Origin: CAZMZF01 sp964570765
GTDB lineage: Bacteria > Zixibacteria > MSB-5A5 > RBG-16-43-9
Direction of reading: 5' to 3'
Length of the DNA: 64,000 nucleotides
NCBI GenBank assembly: GCA_964570765.1
Contig: CAZMZF010000013.1
Span: forward strand, 15,061 to 79,060
Shown here: positions 25,996-33,239 of the stretch, piece after piece
Numbering within the stretch: position 1 is the first letter of the stretch
How the letters are laid out: the number at the start of each line of letters is the position of its first letter
The notes under the pieces: generated by a model
What the model saw: only the letters and a program-made list of their open reading frames with translations
Database searches by the model: none
Told to the model about the DNA's origin: nothing
Translations under genes and position numbers: made by a program

Positions 25996-26538
25996 ATGTT
26001 AAAGCTGAATATTAAGAACCGGGCTTATTTTTTATTTTTGCTCACCTTTTTAGTTTTATTTACCAATAAAGCCCTGCCCCAGGAAGGGAAGATCGGCTAT
26101 ATCGACTCGATGAAGCTCAAGACCGATTATAAGGAGTTCGCTGATGTTCAGGCTAAATTTGACCAGCAATTAGCTGGGTGGCAGATCCAGGCTGATAGCT
26201 TGAAAAAAACCGTGGATAGTCTTCAGGCAGATTTTGACAAGCAGAGCCTGCTTTTAAGTGAGGAGAAGAAAAAGGAGAAAGAGAATTTCATTGAGCAAAA
26301 GAAGGGCGAATATACCAGCTTCGTCAATCAAGCCTTTGGTCCCGGAGGAAAGATGGAAAAGTTGAATGCAGAGCTGACTAAACCTATCCTGGATAAGATC
26401 AATACCGTTCTGGAGAAGGTCGCCTTAGAGAACAATTATATAGTGATCTTCGATGCGGTTAATGGAAATATCGCCTGGGCAAAAAAGGGGCTGGACTTAA
26501 CTGAGATGGTGCTGGAAGAATTGAATAAGATGCAATAA
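25996..26538 (+). CDS. skp: OmpH/Skp family periplasmic chaperone
   Basis: Skp holds unfolded outer-membrane proteins in the periplasm before BamA. The 180-residue protein has a signal peptide (residues 1-30, ending KALPQ), the family start GKIGYIDSMKL, a long helical hairpin (~45-125), and the closing YIVIFDAVNGNIAWAKKGLDLTE strand region. It is 15 bp downstream of bamA with a GGAGGAGAAA ribosome site. Confidence 0.92.
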   Translation: MLKLNIKNRAYFLFLLTFLVLFTNKALPQEGKIGYIDSMKLKTDYKEFADVQAKFDQQLAGWQIQADSLKKTVDSLQADFDKQSLLLSEEKKKEKENFIEQKKGEYTSFVNQAFGPGGKMEKLNAELTKPILDKINTVLEKVALENNYIVIFDAVNGNIAWAKKGLDLTEMVLEELNKMQ

Positions 26539-26597
26539 TTTTAAATTTGATCGAATTTATCCGGAATAAATCCAATTAGAAATCCTTGGGAAACTAA

Positions 26598-27632
26598 ATG
26601 GAAAGAACCTTAGAGGAAATAGCTGCTCTACTGCAAGGAGAGCTTATAGGGGATGGCTCAGTTAAGATCAGAGGGATAGCTGGAATTGAAGAAGCCCAGG
26701 CGGGTGAGCTAACCTTTCTGGTTAATCCTAAATACCAAGTTTACCTGAAGAATACTAAAGCCTCCGGGGTAATAGTGGGCAAGGAGATTGAAAAATTAAA
26801 AATCCCTGTAATCCGTCATAATAATCCCTATTATGCTTTTTGCAAAGCCTTGGAGCTTTTCGCCATTAAAAAATATTATCCAGAAAAGATTCATAAAAGC
26901 GCTATCTTAGGTGAAGAGGTTAAAATCGGAAAGGGCGTTCACATAGGACCAATTGTAATCATTGGCGATAGAGTAAAAATAGAAGATAAGGTGGTAATTT
27001 TAGCAGGAAGTTTTATAGGGAATGACTCAACTATAGGTGAAGAAAGTTTCATCTATCCCCGGGTAACTATCCGGGAAGGATGTTTAATTGGCAGAAAGGT
27101 TATTCTTCATAGTGGTGCAGTGATTGGAAGCGATGGATTTGGTTATGCTAAACAGGATGGAGTTCACCATAAGATACCCCAGATAGGCATAGTGGTTTTA
27201 GAAGATGATGTGGAGATAGGAGCAAATACCACTATCGATCGAGCTACTCTGGGTGAAACCAGAATAGGGAAAGGAACAAAAATCGATAATCTGGTTCAGA
27301 TAGGACATAATGTAACCATTGGAGAGAATTCGATCTTAGCCGGACAGGTGGGGATCTCCGGAAGCACAAAAATTGGTAAAAATGTGACTATGGGTGGGCA
27401 GGTAGGAGTAGCCGGGCATATAAAGATAGGAGATAATGTTATGGTTGGTGCCCAGACCGGCGTTACTAAATCTATCCCTTCAAATATTATAGTGTCAGGT
27501 TATCCTGTCAGAGAACACGGTAAAGCCAAAAAGATAGAAGCCTGTATTACCCTTTTACCTCTTTATGTTAAAAAGATCAGAGAGCTGGAAAGAAAGATCA
27601 AAGATTTAGAAAAGAAGATATGCTCGAGCTGA
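26598..27632 (+). CDS. lpxD: UDP-3-O-(3-hydroxyacyl)glucosamine N-acyltransferase
   Basis: LpxD adds the second acyl chain in lipid A synthesis. The 344-residue protein has the N-terminal uridine-binding domain (LEEIAALLQGELIGDG, LTFLVNPKY), then a left-handed beta-helix of hexapeptide repeats (~100-300). The catalytic histidine lies in the GFGYAKQDGVHHKIPQIG block, and NTTIDRATLGETRIG and IGHNVTIGEN are characteristic. It ends in a coiled-coil helix. Its presence shows the cell makes lipid A and so is diderm. The last 13 bp overlap the thioredoxin-like gene. Confidence 0.96.
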   Translation: MERTLEEIAALLQGELIGDGSVKIRGIAGIEEAQAGELTFLVNPKYQVYLKNTKASGVIVGKEIEKLKIPVIRHNNPYYAFCKALELFAIKKYYPEKIHKSAILGEEVKIGKGVHIGPIVIIGDRVKIEDKVVILAGSFIGNDSTIGEESFIYPRVTIREGCLIGRKVILHSGAVIGSDGFGYAKQDGVHHKIPQIGIVVLEDDVEIGANTTIDRATLGETRIGKGTKIDNLVQIGHNVTIGENSILAGQVGISGSTKIGKNVTMGGQVGVAGHIKIGDNVMVGAQTGVTKSIPSNIIVSGYPVREHGKAKKIEACITLLPLYVKKIRELERKIKDLEKKICSS

Positions 27633-27952
27633 CTTATAAAAATTTCGATTCTGAGGTTTTAAATTCAAAGGACATCTATTTAGTAGATTTCTGGGCAGAA
27701 TGGTGCAGACCCTGTAAAAGTATTTTCTCAATTCTGGAGAAGATATCCATTGAATATAAGGGGCGATTAAAATTAGGGCAGGTAGATGTGGGCAAATATC
27801 CTGGAATCGCTACAAGATTTAATATACTGAGTATGCCTAATCTTCTTTTTTTCAAAGGGGGAAAGGTTTTGGAACAGATAATTGGGATGGAAAACGAAAA
27901 GAACTTAATAATAAAAATTAAAAACGTCCTGAAGGAGTATACTGAAAATTAA
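27620..27952 (+). CDS. Thioredoxin-like protein (WCRPC active site)
   Basis: The 110-residue protein has the thioredoxin fold signatures VDFWAEWCRPCKS (C29, C32) and SMPNLLFFKGGK with the cis-proline. The dipeptide between the cysteines is RP, not the usual GP, which should raise or alter its redox potential. It lacks a signal peptide, so it is cytoplasmic. It overlaps the lpxD end by 13 bp and is followed 9 bp later by a canonical thioredoxin, suggesting a duplicated and diverged pair. Confidence 0.88.
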   Translation: MLELTYKNFDSEVLNSKDIYLVDFWAEWCRPCKSIFSILEKISIEYKGRLKLGQVDVGKYPGIATRFNILSMPNLLFFKGGKVLEQIIGMENEKNLIIKIKNVLKEYTEN

Positions 27953-27961
27953 GGAGAAAAG

Positions 27962-28291
27962 ATGAGCGAGCCAATTGAACTGACAGATGATAATTTTGAG
28001 CAGGAAGTTTTAAACTCGGATTTGCCGGTTTTAGTGGATTTCTGGGCTACCTGGTGTGGTCCCTGCAGAATGGTTGGTCCTATAGTAGACGAGCTGGCAA
28101 AGGAATATGTGGGTAAACTTAAAGTGGGGAAGTTGAATGTGGATAGCAATGGAAAGACACCTATAAAATACGGGATAATGAGTATCCCCAGCCTCCTTTT
28201 CTTCAAAAAAGGACTGGTCATGGAACAGATAATTGGAGCAGTGCCCAAGAAAAACTTCGTGGAGAAGTTAGAGAAGATTCTACAAAGCTAA
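27962..28291 (+). CDS. trxA: Thioredoxin
   Basis: A 109-residue thioredoxin with the canonical VDFWATWCGPCRM active site (C32, C35), the buried aspartate-side block PIVDELAKEYVGKLKVGKLNVD and the cis-proline loop IMSIPSLLFFKKG. It reduces protein disulphides with electrons from thioredoxin reductase. The gene lies between the WCRPC homologue and an OsmC-like peroxiredoxin-type protein, so a thiol-based redox unit is plausible. AAGGAG precedes the ATG. Confidence 0.95.
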   Translation: MSEPIELTDDNFEQEVLNSDLPVLVDFWATWCGPCRMVGPIVDELAKEYVGKLKVGKLNVDSNGKTPIKYGIMSIPSLLFFKKGLVMEQIIGAVPKKNFVEKLEKILQS

Positions 28292-28304
28292 ATCGAGAGA
28301 TTGT

Positions 28305-28715
28305 ATGGAGGCAAAGATCAATTGGATTGGAAAACGAGGATTTATCGGAGAAACTGAATCCGGTAATAAAATAAGAATGGATATCGCTATGGAAAAAGGA
28401 GGAGGAAACACCGGACCAACTCCGATGGAGCTTGTCCTTTTAGCATTAGGTGGCTGTACCGGGTTAGATGTGGTCTCGATTTTAGAAAAGAAAAGGGCAA
28501 AATTAGAAGGAATGGAGATTAAAATCGAAGCTGAAAAAACTGAAAATCATCCCAAAGTCTTCAAAAATATAAAAATTGAATATCTCTTTAAGGGAAAAGA
28601 TTTAAAAGAATCCGACCTGAAAACCGCCATAGAGCTTTCTCAGGAGAAATACTGTTCAGTCAGCGCGATTCTAAAGAAAACTGCTGAACTGAGCTATTCC
28701 TGGACTATTTTGTAG
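28305..28715 (+). CDS. OsmC/Ohr family protein (YhfA-like)
   Basis: OsmC-family proteins reduce organic hydroperoxides by a pair of cysteines. This 136-residue member has the first cysteine in LALGGCTGLDVVSIL (C51) and the second in SQEKYCSVSAIL, both in the usual context, plus the GPTPMEL start of the core helix. This wording fits the YhfA-like subgroup more than Ohr. It follows trxA by 13 bp and probably belongs to the same transcript; thioredoxin could supply its electrons (inference). Confidence 0.88.
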   Translation: MEAKINWIGKRGFIGETESGNKIRMDIAMEKGGGNTGPTPMELVLLALGGCTGLDVVSILEKKRAKLEGMEIKIEAEKTENHPKVFKNIKIEYLFKGKDLKESDLKTAIELSQEKYCSVSAILKKTAELSYSWTIL

Positions 28716-29120
28716 GTCAAGCATGTCCATAGGACTGCTTGACAAAAAATGTCTTCTGTAATTGAAGACTTTAGCCTTCCACCTCCCCCCCTGGAAACCT
28801 GTCCGTGAAATGGATCCGTAGGAAAGGTTTCCCCTACATTTTTTGGTGGGTCAGACGTTCCGGAATTGTTGCTTAACTCTTAGTAATGGCATATTGAGTT
28901 GAGAGTCGTAAATTAAGGGACAGCCCTGGTTGAGCTTTGCGAAATCCAGTTTTATGGGTGGCTGTCCTCATTGGGGTTAGGACAGGGACCCCGCAGAAGC
29001 GGGATTTCGCTTCGCTCAACAAGCCCTGTCCCTACATAAGATTTCACCAAAAATAGACTTCGGTAACAGCCTCTTCCTGTCTGACAGAACAGACAAGATG
29101 TCTGTTCTACCATCTTTTCT
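28716..29120. repeat. Repeat-filled gap with a ~150-bp long dispersed repeat
   Basis: The gap contains, in order: a GGAAACCT/AGGTTTCC inverted pair (28792-28833); a long element from 28919 to about 29075 also present inverted at about 63705-63852; and GAACAGACAAGATGTCTGTTC (29090-29110), a REP-like hairpin of the RAYT family. The long element shares GAAATCCAGTTTTATGG, TTAGGACAGGGAC and GACTTCGG with its partner. This copy additionally holds CCCGCAGAAGCGGG plus ATTTCGCTTCGCTCAAC, absent from the other. No gene is supported here. Confidence 0.8.
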
Positions 29121-29169
29121 TTTCTTCCTGCGGCGAATGGCTTTTATCCTCTATTTTTTTTCATTTATC

Positions 29170-29198
29170 TTGACAAAATAAAGTCTTCAGTTTAAATA
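29170..29198 (+). promoter_or_regulatory. Probable promoter for the flavin split-barrel gene
   Basis: A perfect TTGACA (29170-29175) is followed after 17 bp by TAAATA (29193-29198), 23 bp before the ATG at 29221. The ATG has an AGGAGA ribosome site. Confidence 0.5.
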
Positions 29199-29220
29199 TG
29201 AAAAAGTAAAAGGAGAAAAG

Positions 29221-29703
29221 ATGCTTAAATATCATATGAACAGGAAAGAAAAAGAGATGATTGACCAGGGAGTATTAAACGAAATATTGAAACAGGGAAA
29301 GTATGTTATGATAGCGATGTGTCGGGAGAACGAGTCTTATATAGTTACTCTTAACTATGGATATGATGATATCAAAAATGCACTATATTTTCATTGTTCC
29401 CTTAAAGGTTTGAAACTCGATTTTATCAATCGTAATCCTGCAGTCTGTGCGACGGTAATAGAGGACAGAGGATATAAAATCGGAGACTGCTCGCAGGCTT
29501 ATCGCTCAGTGGTCTTCTGGGGGAAAATGCATATCATAGATGATTTAGATGAGAAAAAACATGGAATAAACATCCTTTTGAATCACTTAGAAGATAATCC
29601 AGATGAAGTTAAAAGCAGAAGTTTAAAATCAGATGATGTGTATAAAGATGTAGGAATACTGAAACTAGATATAACTGAAATAACCGGAAAACAGGAGAAT
29701 TAA
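29221..29703 (+). CDS. Pyridoxamine 5'-phosphate oxidase-like (NimA-type) flavin split-barrel protein
   Basis: The 160-residue protein resembles the FMN-binding split-barrel family that includes NimA nitroimidazole-resistance proteins and MSMEG_3380-like F420/FMN enzymes. Family wording includes YVTLNYGYDD-type (IVTLNYGYDD), LYFHCSLKGLKLDFINRNPAVCATV in parts (LYFHCSLKGLK) and SVVFWGKMHII. It appears cytoplasmic and single-gene with its own promoter. Cofactor and substrate are unknown. Confidence 0.8.
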   Translation: MLKYHMNRKEKEMIDQGVLNEILKQGKYVMIAMCRENESYIVTLNYGYDDIKNALYFHCSLKGLKLDFINRNPAVCATVIEDRGYKIGDCSQAYRSVVFWGKMHIIDDLDEKKHGINILLNHLEDNPDEVKSRSLKSDDVYKDVGILKLDITEITGKQEN

Positions 29704-29744
29704 ACTTGTATGACGTTAAATTGAATGTCCTCACATTCTTTAAT

Positions 29745-29850
29745 CTTCCAACTCCTCACTGGAAACCTGTCAGAGAAACGGATAGTTAGGAAAGGTTCCC
29801 ACTTCATAACAATCTACCCAGAATTCTGGTAGGTCAAATCCTTCTTGTCT
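29745..29850. repeat. GGAAACCT...AGGTTCC inverted repeat
   Basis: TGGAAACCTGTCAGAGAAAC (29760) pairs with AGGAAAGGTTCCC (29788), enclosing CGGATAGTTAGG. The gap at 28792-28833 has the same arrangement: GGAAACCTGTCCGTG, then GGATCCGTAGG and AAAGGTTTCC. These are two copies of one element ~45 bp long. Confidence 0.6.
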
Positions 29851-29864
29851 GACTGAAAAAATAC

Positions 29865-29892
29865 TTGACTTCTGAAAGGGAATTGATAGAAT
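29865..29892 (+). promoter_or_regulatory. Probable promoter for the lipoprotein gene
   Basis: TTGACT (29865-29870) and TAGAAT (29887-29892) are 16 bp apart, five of six consensus bases in each. The lipoprotein ATG with AAGGAGG lies 38 bp downstream. Confidence 0.5.
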
Positions 29893-29929
29893 CAAGGATG
29901 ACAAATTAACTAAATGGAAGGAGGTTGAG

Positions 29930-30484
29930 ATGCGCGCTGCAAAAATCCTGGTTGCATTTGGAATTGCTCTGTTTATGGCGAGCTGTGTGATGTCCTTGCA
30001 TCCATTATTTACCAACAAGGATCTGGTTTTCGAGTCAGCACTTGTAGGCACCTGGGTAGATGAAGACGGAAAAAACACCTGGGCATTTCAAAAATCAGGA
30101 GACAATGCTTACGAGTTGGTCTATACTGAAAACGAGACACCTGCTAAATTCAAAGCATATTTAGTTCGCCTGGAGAATTTCCTGTTCCTGGATATTGTTC
30201 CAGAAGAACCTGATACCAAGAACGATTTCTACAAAGGTCATCTCATTCCAGCCCACAGTTTTGGCAGGATTTCGATAGAAGGGGATCTTCTGCGCCTTGC
30301 CACACTGGATGGTGATTGGTTAAAGGATATGATTAATAAGAAAAAAATCAAAATCGGTCATGAATGGTTAGATGAAAACATTATCTTAACAGCGTCAACC
30401 AAAGACCTTCAGAAGTTTGCTCTGAAATATGCCAAGGATTCAAGGGCTTTTTCTAATAAGAGCGAATTGCATCGTCAAAAATGA
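29930..30484 (+). CDS. Putative lipoprotein of unknown function
   Basis: The 184-residue protein starts with a lipoprotein signal peptide; the lipobox is LFMASC, with the lipidated cysteine at residue ~19. The mature part begins near VMSLHPLFTNKDLVFESALVGTW and looks like a small beta-rich domain (VGTWVDEDGKNTWAFQKSG, AYELVYTENE), similar in style to other FCB lipoproteins of ~180 residues. No named family is recognised. The promoter and ribosome site (GGAAGGAGG) are good, so the gene is likely real and expressed alone. Confidence 0.75.
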   Translation: MRAAKILVAFGIALFMASCVMSLHPLFTNKDLVFESALVGTWVDEDGKNTWAFQKSGDNAYELVYTENETPAKFKAYLVRLENFLFLDIVPEEPDTKNDFYKGHLIPAHSFGRISIEGDLLRLATLDGDWLKDMINKKKIKIGHEWLDENIILTASTKDLQKFALKYAKDSRAFSNKSELHRQK

Positions 30485-30568
30485 TAACCGATACCAGTAC
30501 ATTCGTGTTAGCTTCTATCACCTAAGATCAATCTGAGTAGACTTTTAAATAGAAGAAGGAGTATTGAT

Positions 30569-31921
30569 TTGAAATTAGAATTACATCCAGATGCAGTAAC
30601 GGACTTTAATAGAAAGGCAGATAAACTACTATTAGAACTTGAGCCAATCCCTCAAAAATCATCTCCTATACATAAGAACTCATTCCACCCGGACACTTTT
30701 ATTTCAGCCCTTATCACAGAAAAAGATATTATAGATGAAATACGCATAAGCAGTGTTGACCAAACTGGAACCGAAGTTGCGAAGTATTTTAGCCACAGTG
30801 ATACAACTATTGGTCTTCAAGGCGAAAGCTATAAAAAGTTAGCATACATTTCCCAGGAAATGCAAAGAACAAAAGAACTTTATAGAAAAGTAAGTGTTAC
30901 TCTACTGACCAACCTGATTTTCGACTGGCTGAAAGATAAGTACAAAAATACAACCGATTTGTCCATGGTTGAATATGTGCTTAATAAATGTGAAGGAAAA
31001 ATACAGGAATTGGAAATATGGATACCAATAGCCATGCTGCATATACAGTCAGAAATAAAAATTGGTCAAATCACACTGAAAACGATAACGAGAGAGATGT
31101 TTGATCATTGGCGTACAGAAGCAAAAAGGAAAAACCTCGCAGAGACTGACAAACTTAAGGAATGGTTCGATGAGGAACAAAAAGTGCTCCAGGGACTTGC
31201 AGCATCTACTATTAAGTTGTGCGCAGAACCTGAGAGGGGATTTGAAATCGCCCTTGAAGAAACTGAAAAATCACTTAGTCTCTTAAGATTCTTTTCCCCA
31301 TCTAACTTGCACCCGGAAATACCTTCATACTGCACTGTACTTGGTAAAGAGAATATAGAACTTGTAAAACATTTAATCATACGAGATGGCGAGTTAATTA
31401 TGATTACCTCATCCACTGTGGATAAAGCCATTCAAGATTGGGTTATTGATGATCTACTACTTTCAAAACTTAAAAGTCCAGGACTTGAAATACTAAGTAA
31501 TCTATTAGTCCAGGATTGTAAAACGGAATTCCAAGATAAAGTTCTTGATTCTCTACTGTTATATTCAAGAAGTAGTTTGGCGAAAAACCTTGCTGACAAA
31601 TTAGTTTATATCCTTGTTGCATTAGAATCTATTCTTCTAAAAAATGAGAATGAACCCATTCAACAGAATATTGGAGAAAGGATGGCTTTTTTTATTGGTA
31701 CAAACTTAAGTGAACGTAAATCTATAATTAAGAACCTCAAAAAAGCATATACTCTTCGTTCATCTTTTATTCATCATGGACGCACTGTTGAAGATCTGGA
31801 AACTCTAAAAGAATTCATGCTAAATGCTTGGATGTTTTTTAGTCAACTTATACAGAATGTTAATCATTTTAATACCAGAGGACAATTCATCGATGCAATT
31901 GAAGACAGAAAACTGAGATAA
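30569..31921 (+). CDS. Uncharacterised protein with C-terminal HEPN-like domain
   Basis: The 450-residue, soluble, helix-rich protein has no recognised N-terminal family. Its last ~130 residues read like an Apea-type HEPN domain: AFFIGTNLSERKSIIKNLKKAY followed by LRSSFIHHGRTV. The RSSFIH segment is an R-x4-H motif, the RNA-cutting signature of many HEPN toxins and defence proteins. The start is a TTG at 30569 with AAGAAGGAG at good spacing. It lies alone between a lipoprotein and mscL, not in an obvious operon, which suits an accessory gene. A function in defence or RNA cleavage is inference only. Confidence 0.65.
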   Translation: MKLELHPDAVTDFNRKADKLLLELEPIPQKSSPIHKNSFHPDTFISALITEKDIIDEIRISSVDQTGTEVAKYFSHSDTTIGLQGESYKKLAYISQEMQRTKELYRKVSVTLLTNLIFDWLKDKYKNTTDLSMVEYVLNKCEGKIQELEIWIPIAMLHIQSEIKIGQITLKTITREMFDHWRTEAKRKNLAETDKLKEWFDEEQKVLQGLAASTIKLCAEPERGFEIALEETEKSLSLLRFFSPSNLHPEIPSYCTVLGKENIELVKHLIIRDGELIMITSSTVDKAIQDWVIDDLLLSKLKSPGLEILSNLLVQDCKTEFQDKVLDSLLLYSRSSLAKNLADKLVYILVALESILLKNENEPIQQNIGERMAFFIGTNLSERKSIIKNLKKAYTLRSSFIHHGRTVEDLETLKEFMLNAWMFFSQLIQNVNHFNTRGQFIDAIEDRKLR

Positions 31922-32040
31922 GGTAGAATTAGTTACTTAAAATATCTAACAATTAATATTCGTTACTAAAACGACAGATTTTGCACAAGCGGTAACCCAA
32001 CATAATCAACAAATAAGTCATTTAGAAAGGAGGTAAGAAG

Positions 32041-32484
32041 ATGTTAAAAGAATTCAAAGAATTTGCCATGAAAGGAAATGTGTTGGATATGGCAATCGGG
32101 ATCATCATTGGTGCGGCGTTTGGGAAAATCATTTCCTCGCTGGTAGGTGATGTCATAATGCCCCCTATCGGCTTACTTTTGGGTAAGATCGATTTTTCTA
32201 CCCTGTTCATCAATCTGTCCGGTCAGCCCTATGCCTCTCTGGCACAGGCAAAAGCCGCAAGTGCCGCCACCATCAACTATGGAGCGTTCATTAATACGGT
32301 GATCGATTTCATCATTGTGGCTTTTGTGATCTTCTTGTTGATCCGGCAGGTCAACAAATTGAAACGCCAGCCAGAATCAGTTCCGGCTGTTCCCATGACC
32401 AAAGAGTGCCCCTATTGTTTATCCGCTGTCCCGATCAAAGCCATACGTTGCCAATATTGTACCTCAGAACTCAAGATTGCATGA
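32041..32484 (+). CDS. mscL: Large-conductance mechanosensitive channel with C-terminal zinc ribbon
   Basis: MscL opens under membrane tension to release solutes in hypo-osmotic shock. The 147-residue protein has the standard start MLKEFKEFAMKGNVLDMAIG, TM1 (GIIIGAAFGKIISSLV), the periplasmic loop, and TM2 (INTVIDFIIVAFVIFLLI). Instead of the usual C-terminal helix alone, it ends with CPYCLSAVPIKAIRCQYC, a two-CxxC zinc-ribbon-like module (residues ~122-140). Two CxxC pairs could bind zinc in the cytoplasmic tail. AAGGAGG precedes the ATG. Confidence 0.94.
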   Translation: MLKEFKEFAMKGNVLDMAIGIIIGAAFGKIISSLVGDVIMPPIGLLLGKIDFSTLFINLSGQPYASLAQAKAASAATINYGAFINTVIDFIIVAFVIFLLIRQVNKLKRQPESVPAVPMTKECPYCLSAVPIKAIRCQYCTSELKIA

Positions 32485-32742
32485 AATTATAGGGGCACGG
32501 CGCCGCCGTACCCCTACCGAATTATTTTAACCTACCATTTTTTAATGGAAACCTAAAGGTTTCTGTTACAACTTTTACTTCTCCTTCTTAATGAAAGGGA
32601 TAGGGAAAGGTTACACCCTCCTCTCATAGGAGAGAGCAAGGGTGAGGTTATTTATCCTGGTGAGTCTAACCATTCCTGTACTGTGGATCCGTAGGGCTTG
32701 ACCAATGGGAACAGGCAAGGATGCCTGTTCTACAAAACAATA
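32485..32742. repeat. Palindromic elements between mscL and cupredoxin gene
   Basis: The 258-bp gap between convergent genes contains GGGGCACGGCGCCGCCGTACCCC (32491-32513 region; arms GGGGCACGGC/GCCGTACCCC), GGAAACCTAAAGGTTTC (32549-32565), and GAACAGGCAAGGATGCCTGT TC in two parts (32709-32729). The last is the RAYT-type REP with CTAC after it. The first could also act as a bidirectional terminator. Confidence 0.7.
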
Positions 32743-33117
32743 CTACTCCACAATCAGCTTCCCCCTCATCATCCCCATCCCGCAGGTGAAGGTGTATTCG
32801 CCTGATTTTTCGGGAGTGAACTCAATGGAGGTGGTCTTATAGGCAGGCAAACTTTTTCTTATATTAAAATCCCCGAAAACAATCTCCTCTGAGCAGTCCG
32901 CAGTTTCATCCCGGTAAAAATCTATTTTAACCGGCATCCCCTTTTTCACTACAATGACATCCGGGTCATAACCACCTTTAACTGTAACTTTTATCTCCTG
33001 AACACTACCCTCTTTTATAGAAGCTCTTACCTTCTCCCTTCTGGAAAAGAAGAAATACCAGTTCACAAAAACAATCAAAAGAATCCCTATAATTGCGACA
33101 ACAATTTTTGTTTCCAT
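32743..33117 (-). CDS. Membrane-anchored cupredoxin-domain protein
   Basis: From the ATG at 33117 the protein has ~124 residues: one N-terminal transmembrane helix (IVVAIIGILLIVFVNWYFFF) and a periplasmic cupredoxin-like domain. Likely copper ligands are the cysteine in ETADCSEEIVF and the cysteine/methionines in TFTCGMGMMRGKLIV. It lies directly downstream of copA and probably carries copper in the envelope. The frame runs 7 codons further (to 33138), but that part is inside a GTCATTGCGAG repeat, so the shorter start is preferred. Confidence 0.82.
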   Translation of the reverse strand: METKIVVAIIGILLIVFVNWYFFFSRREKVRASIKEGSVQEIKVTVKGGYDPDVIVVKKGMPVKIDFYRDETADCSEEIVFGDFNIRKSLPAYKTTSIEFTPEKSGEYTFTCGMGMMRGKLIVE

Positions 33118-33133
33118 ATTTTCAGCCCATTCA

Positions 33134-33225
33134 GTCATTGCGAGGAGTCCCGCAGTATGCGGGACGACGAAGCAATCCCCTCAAAATAAGCAGATTGCTT
33201 CGCTCCTTCCAGTCGCTCGCAATGA
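33134..33225. repeat. GTCATTGCGAG...CTCGCAATGAC four-arm palindrome
   Basis: Perfect 11-bp outer arms GTCATTGCGAG (33134) and CTCGCAATGAC (ending 33225) enclose two further pairs: TCCCGCAGTATGCGGGA (33148-33164) and CGAAGCAATC (33168-33177) with GATTGCTTCG (33193-33202). This word set is a well-known type of dispersed repeat in many bacteria. A degraded second copy lies at 37443-37480. Confidence 0.85.
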
Positions 33226-33239
33226 CAATCCAGGAGAAT

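Noticed and set aside
32485..32530. Classic rho-independent terminator after mscL
   Set aside because: A GC stem is present but the following T-run is weak (ATTATTTT some bases away); kept as a repeat that might terminate transcription.
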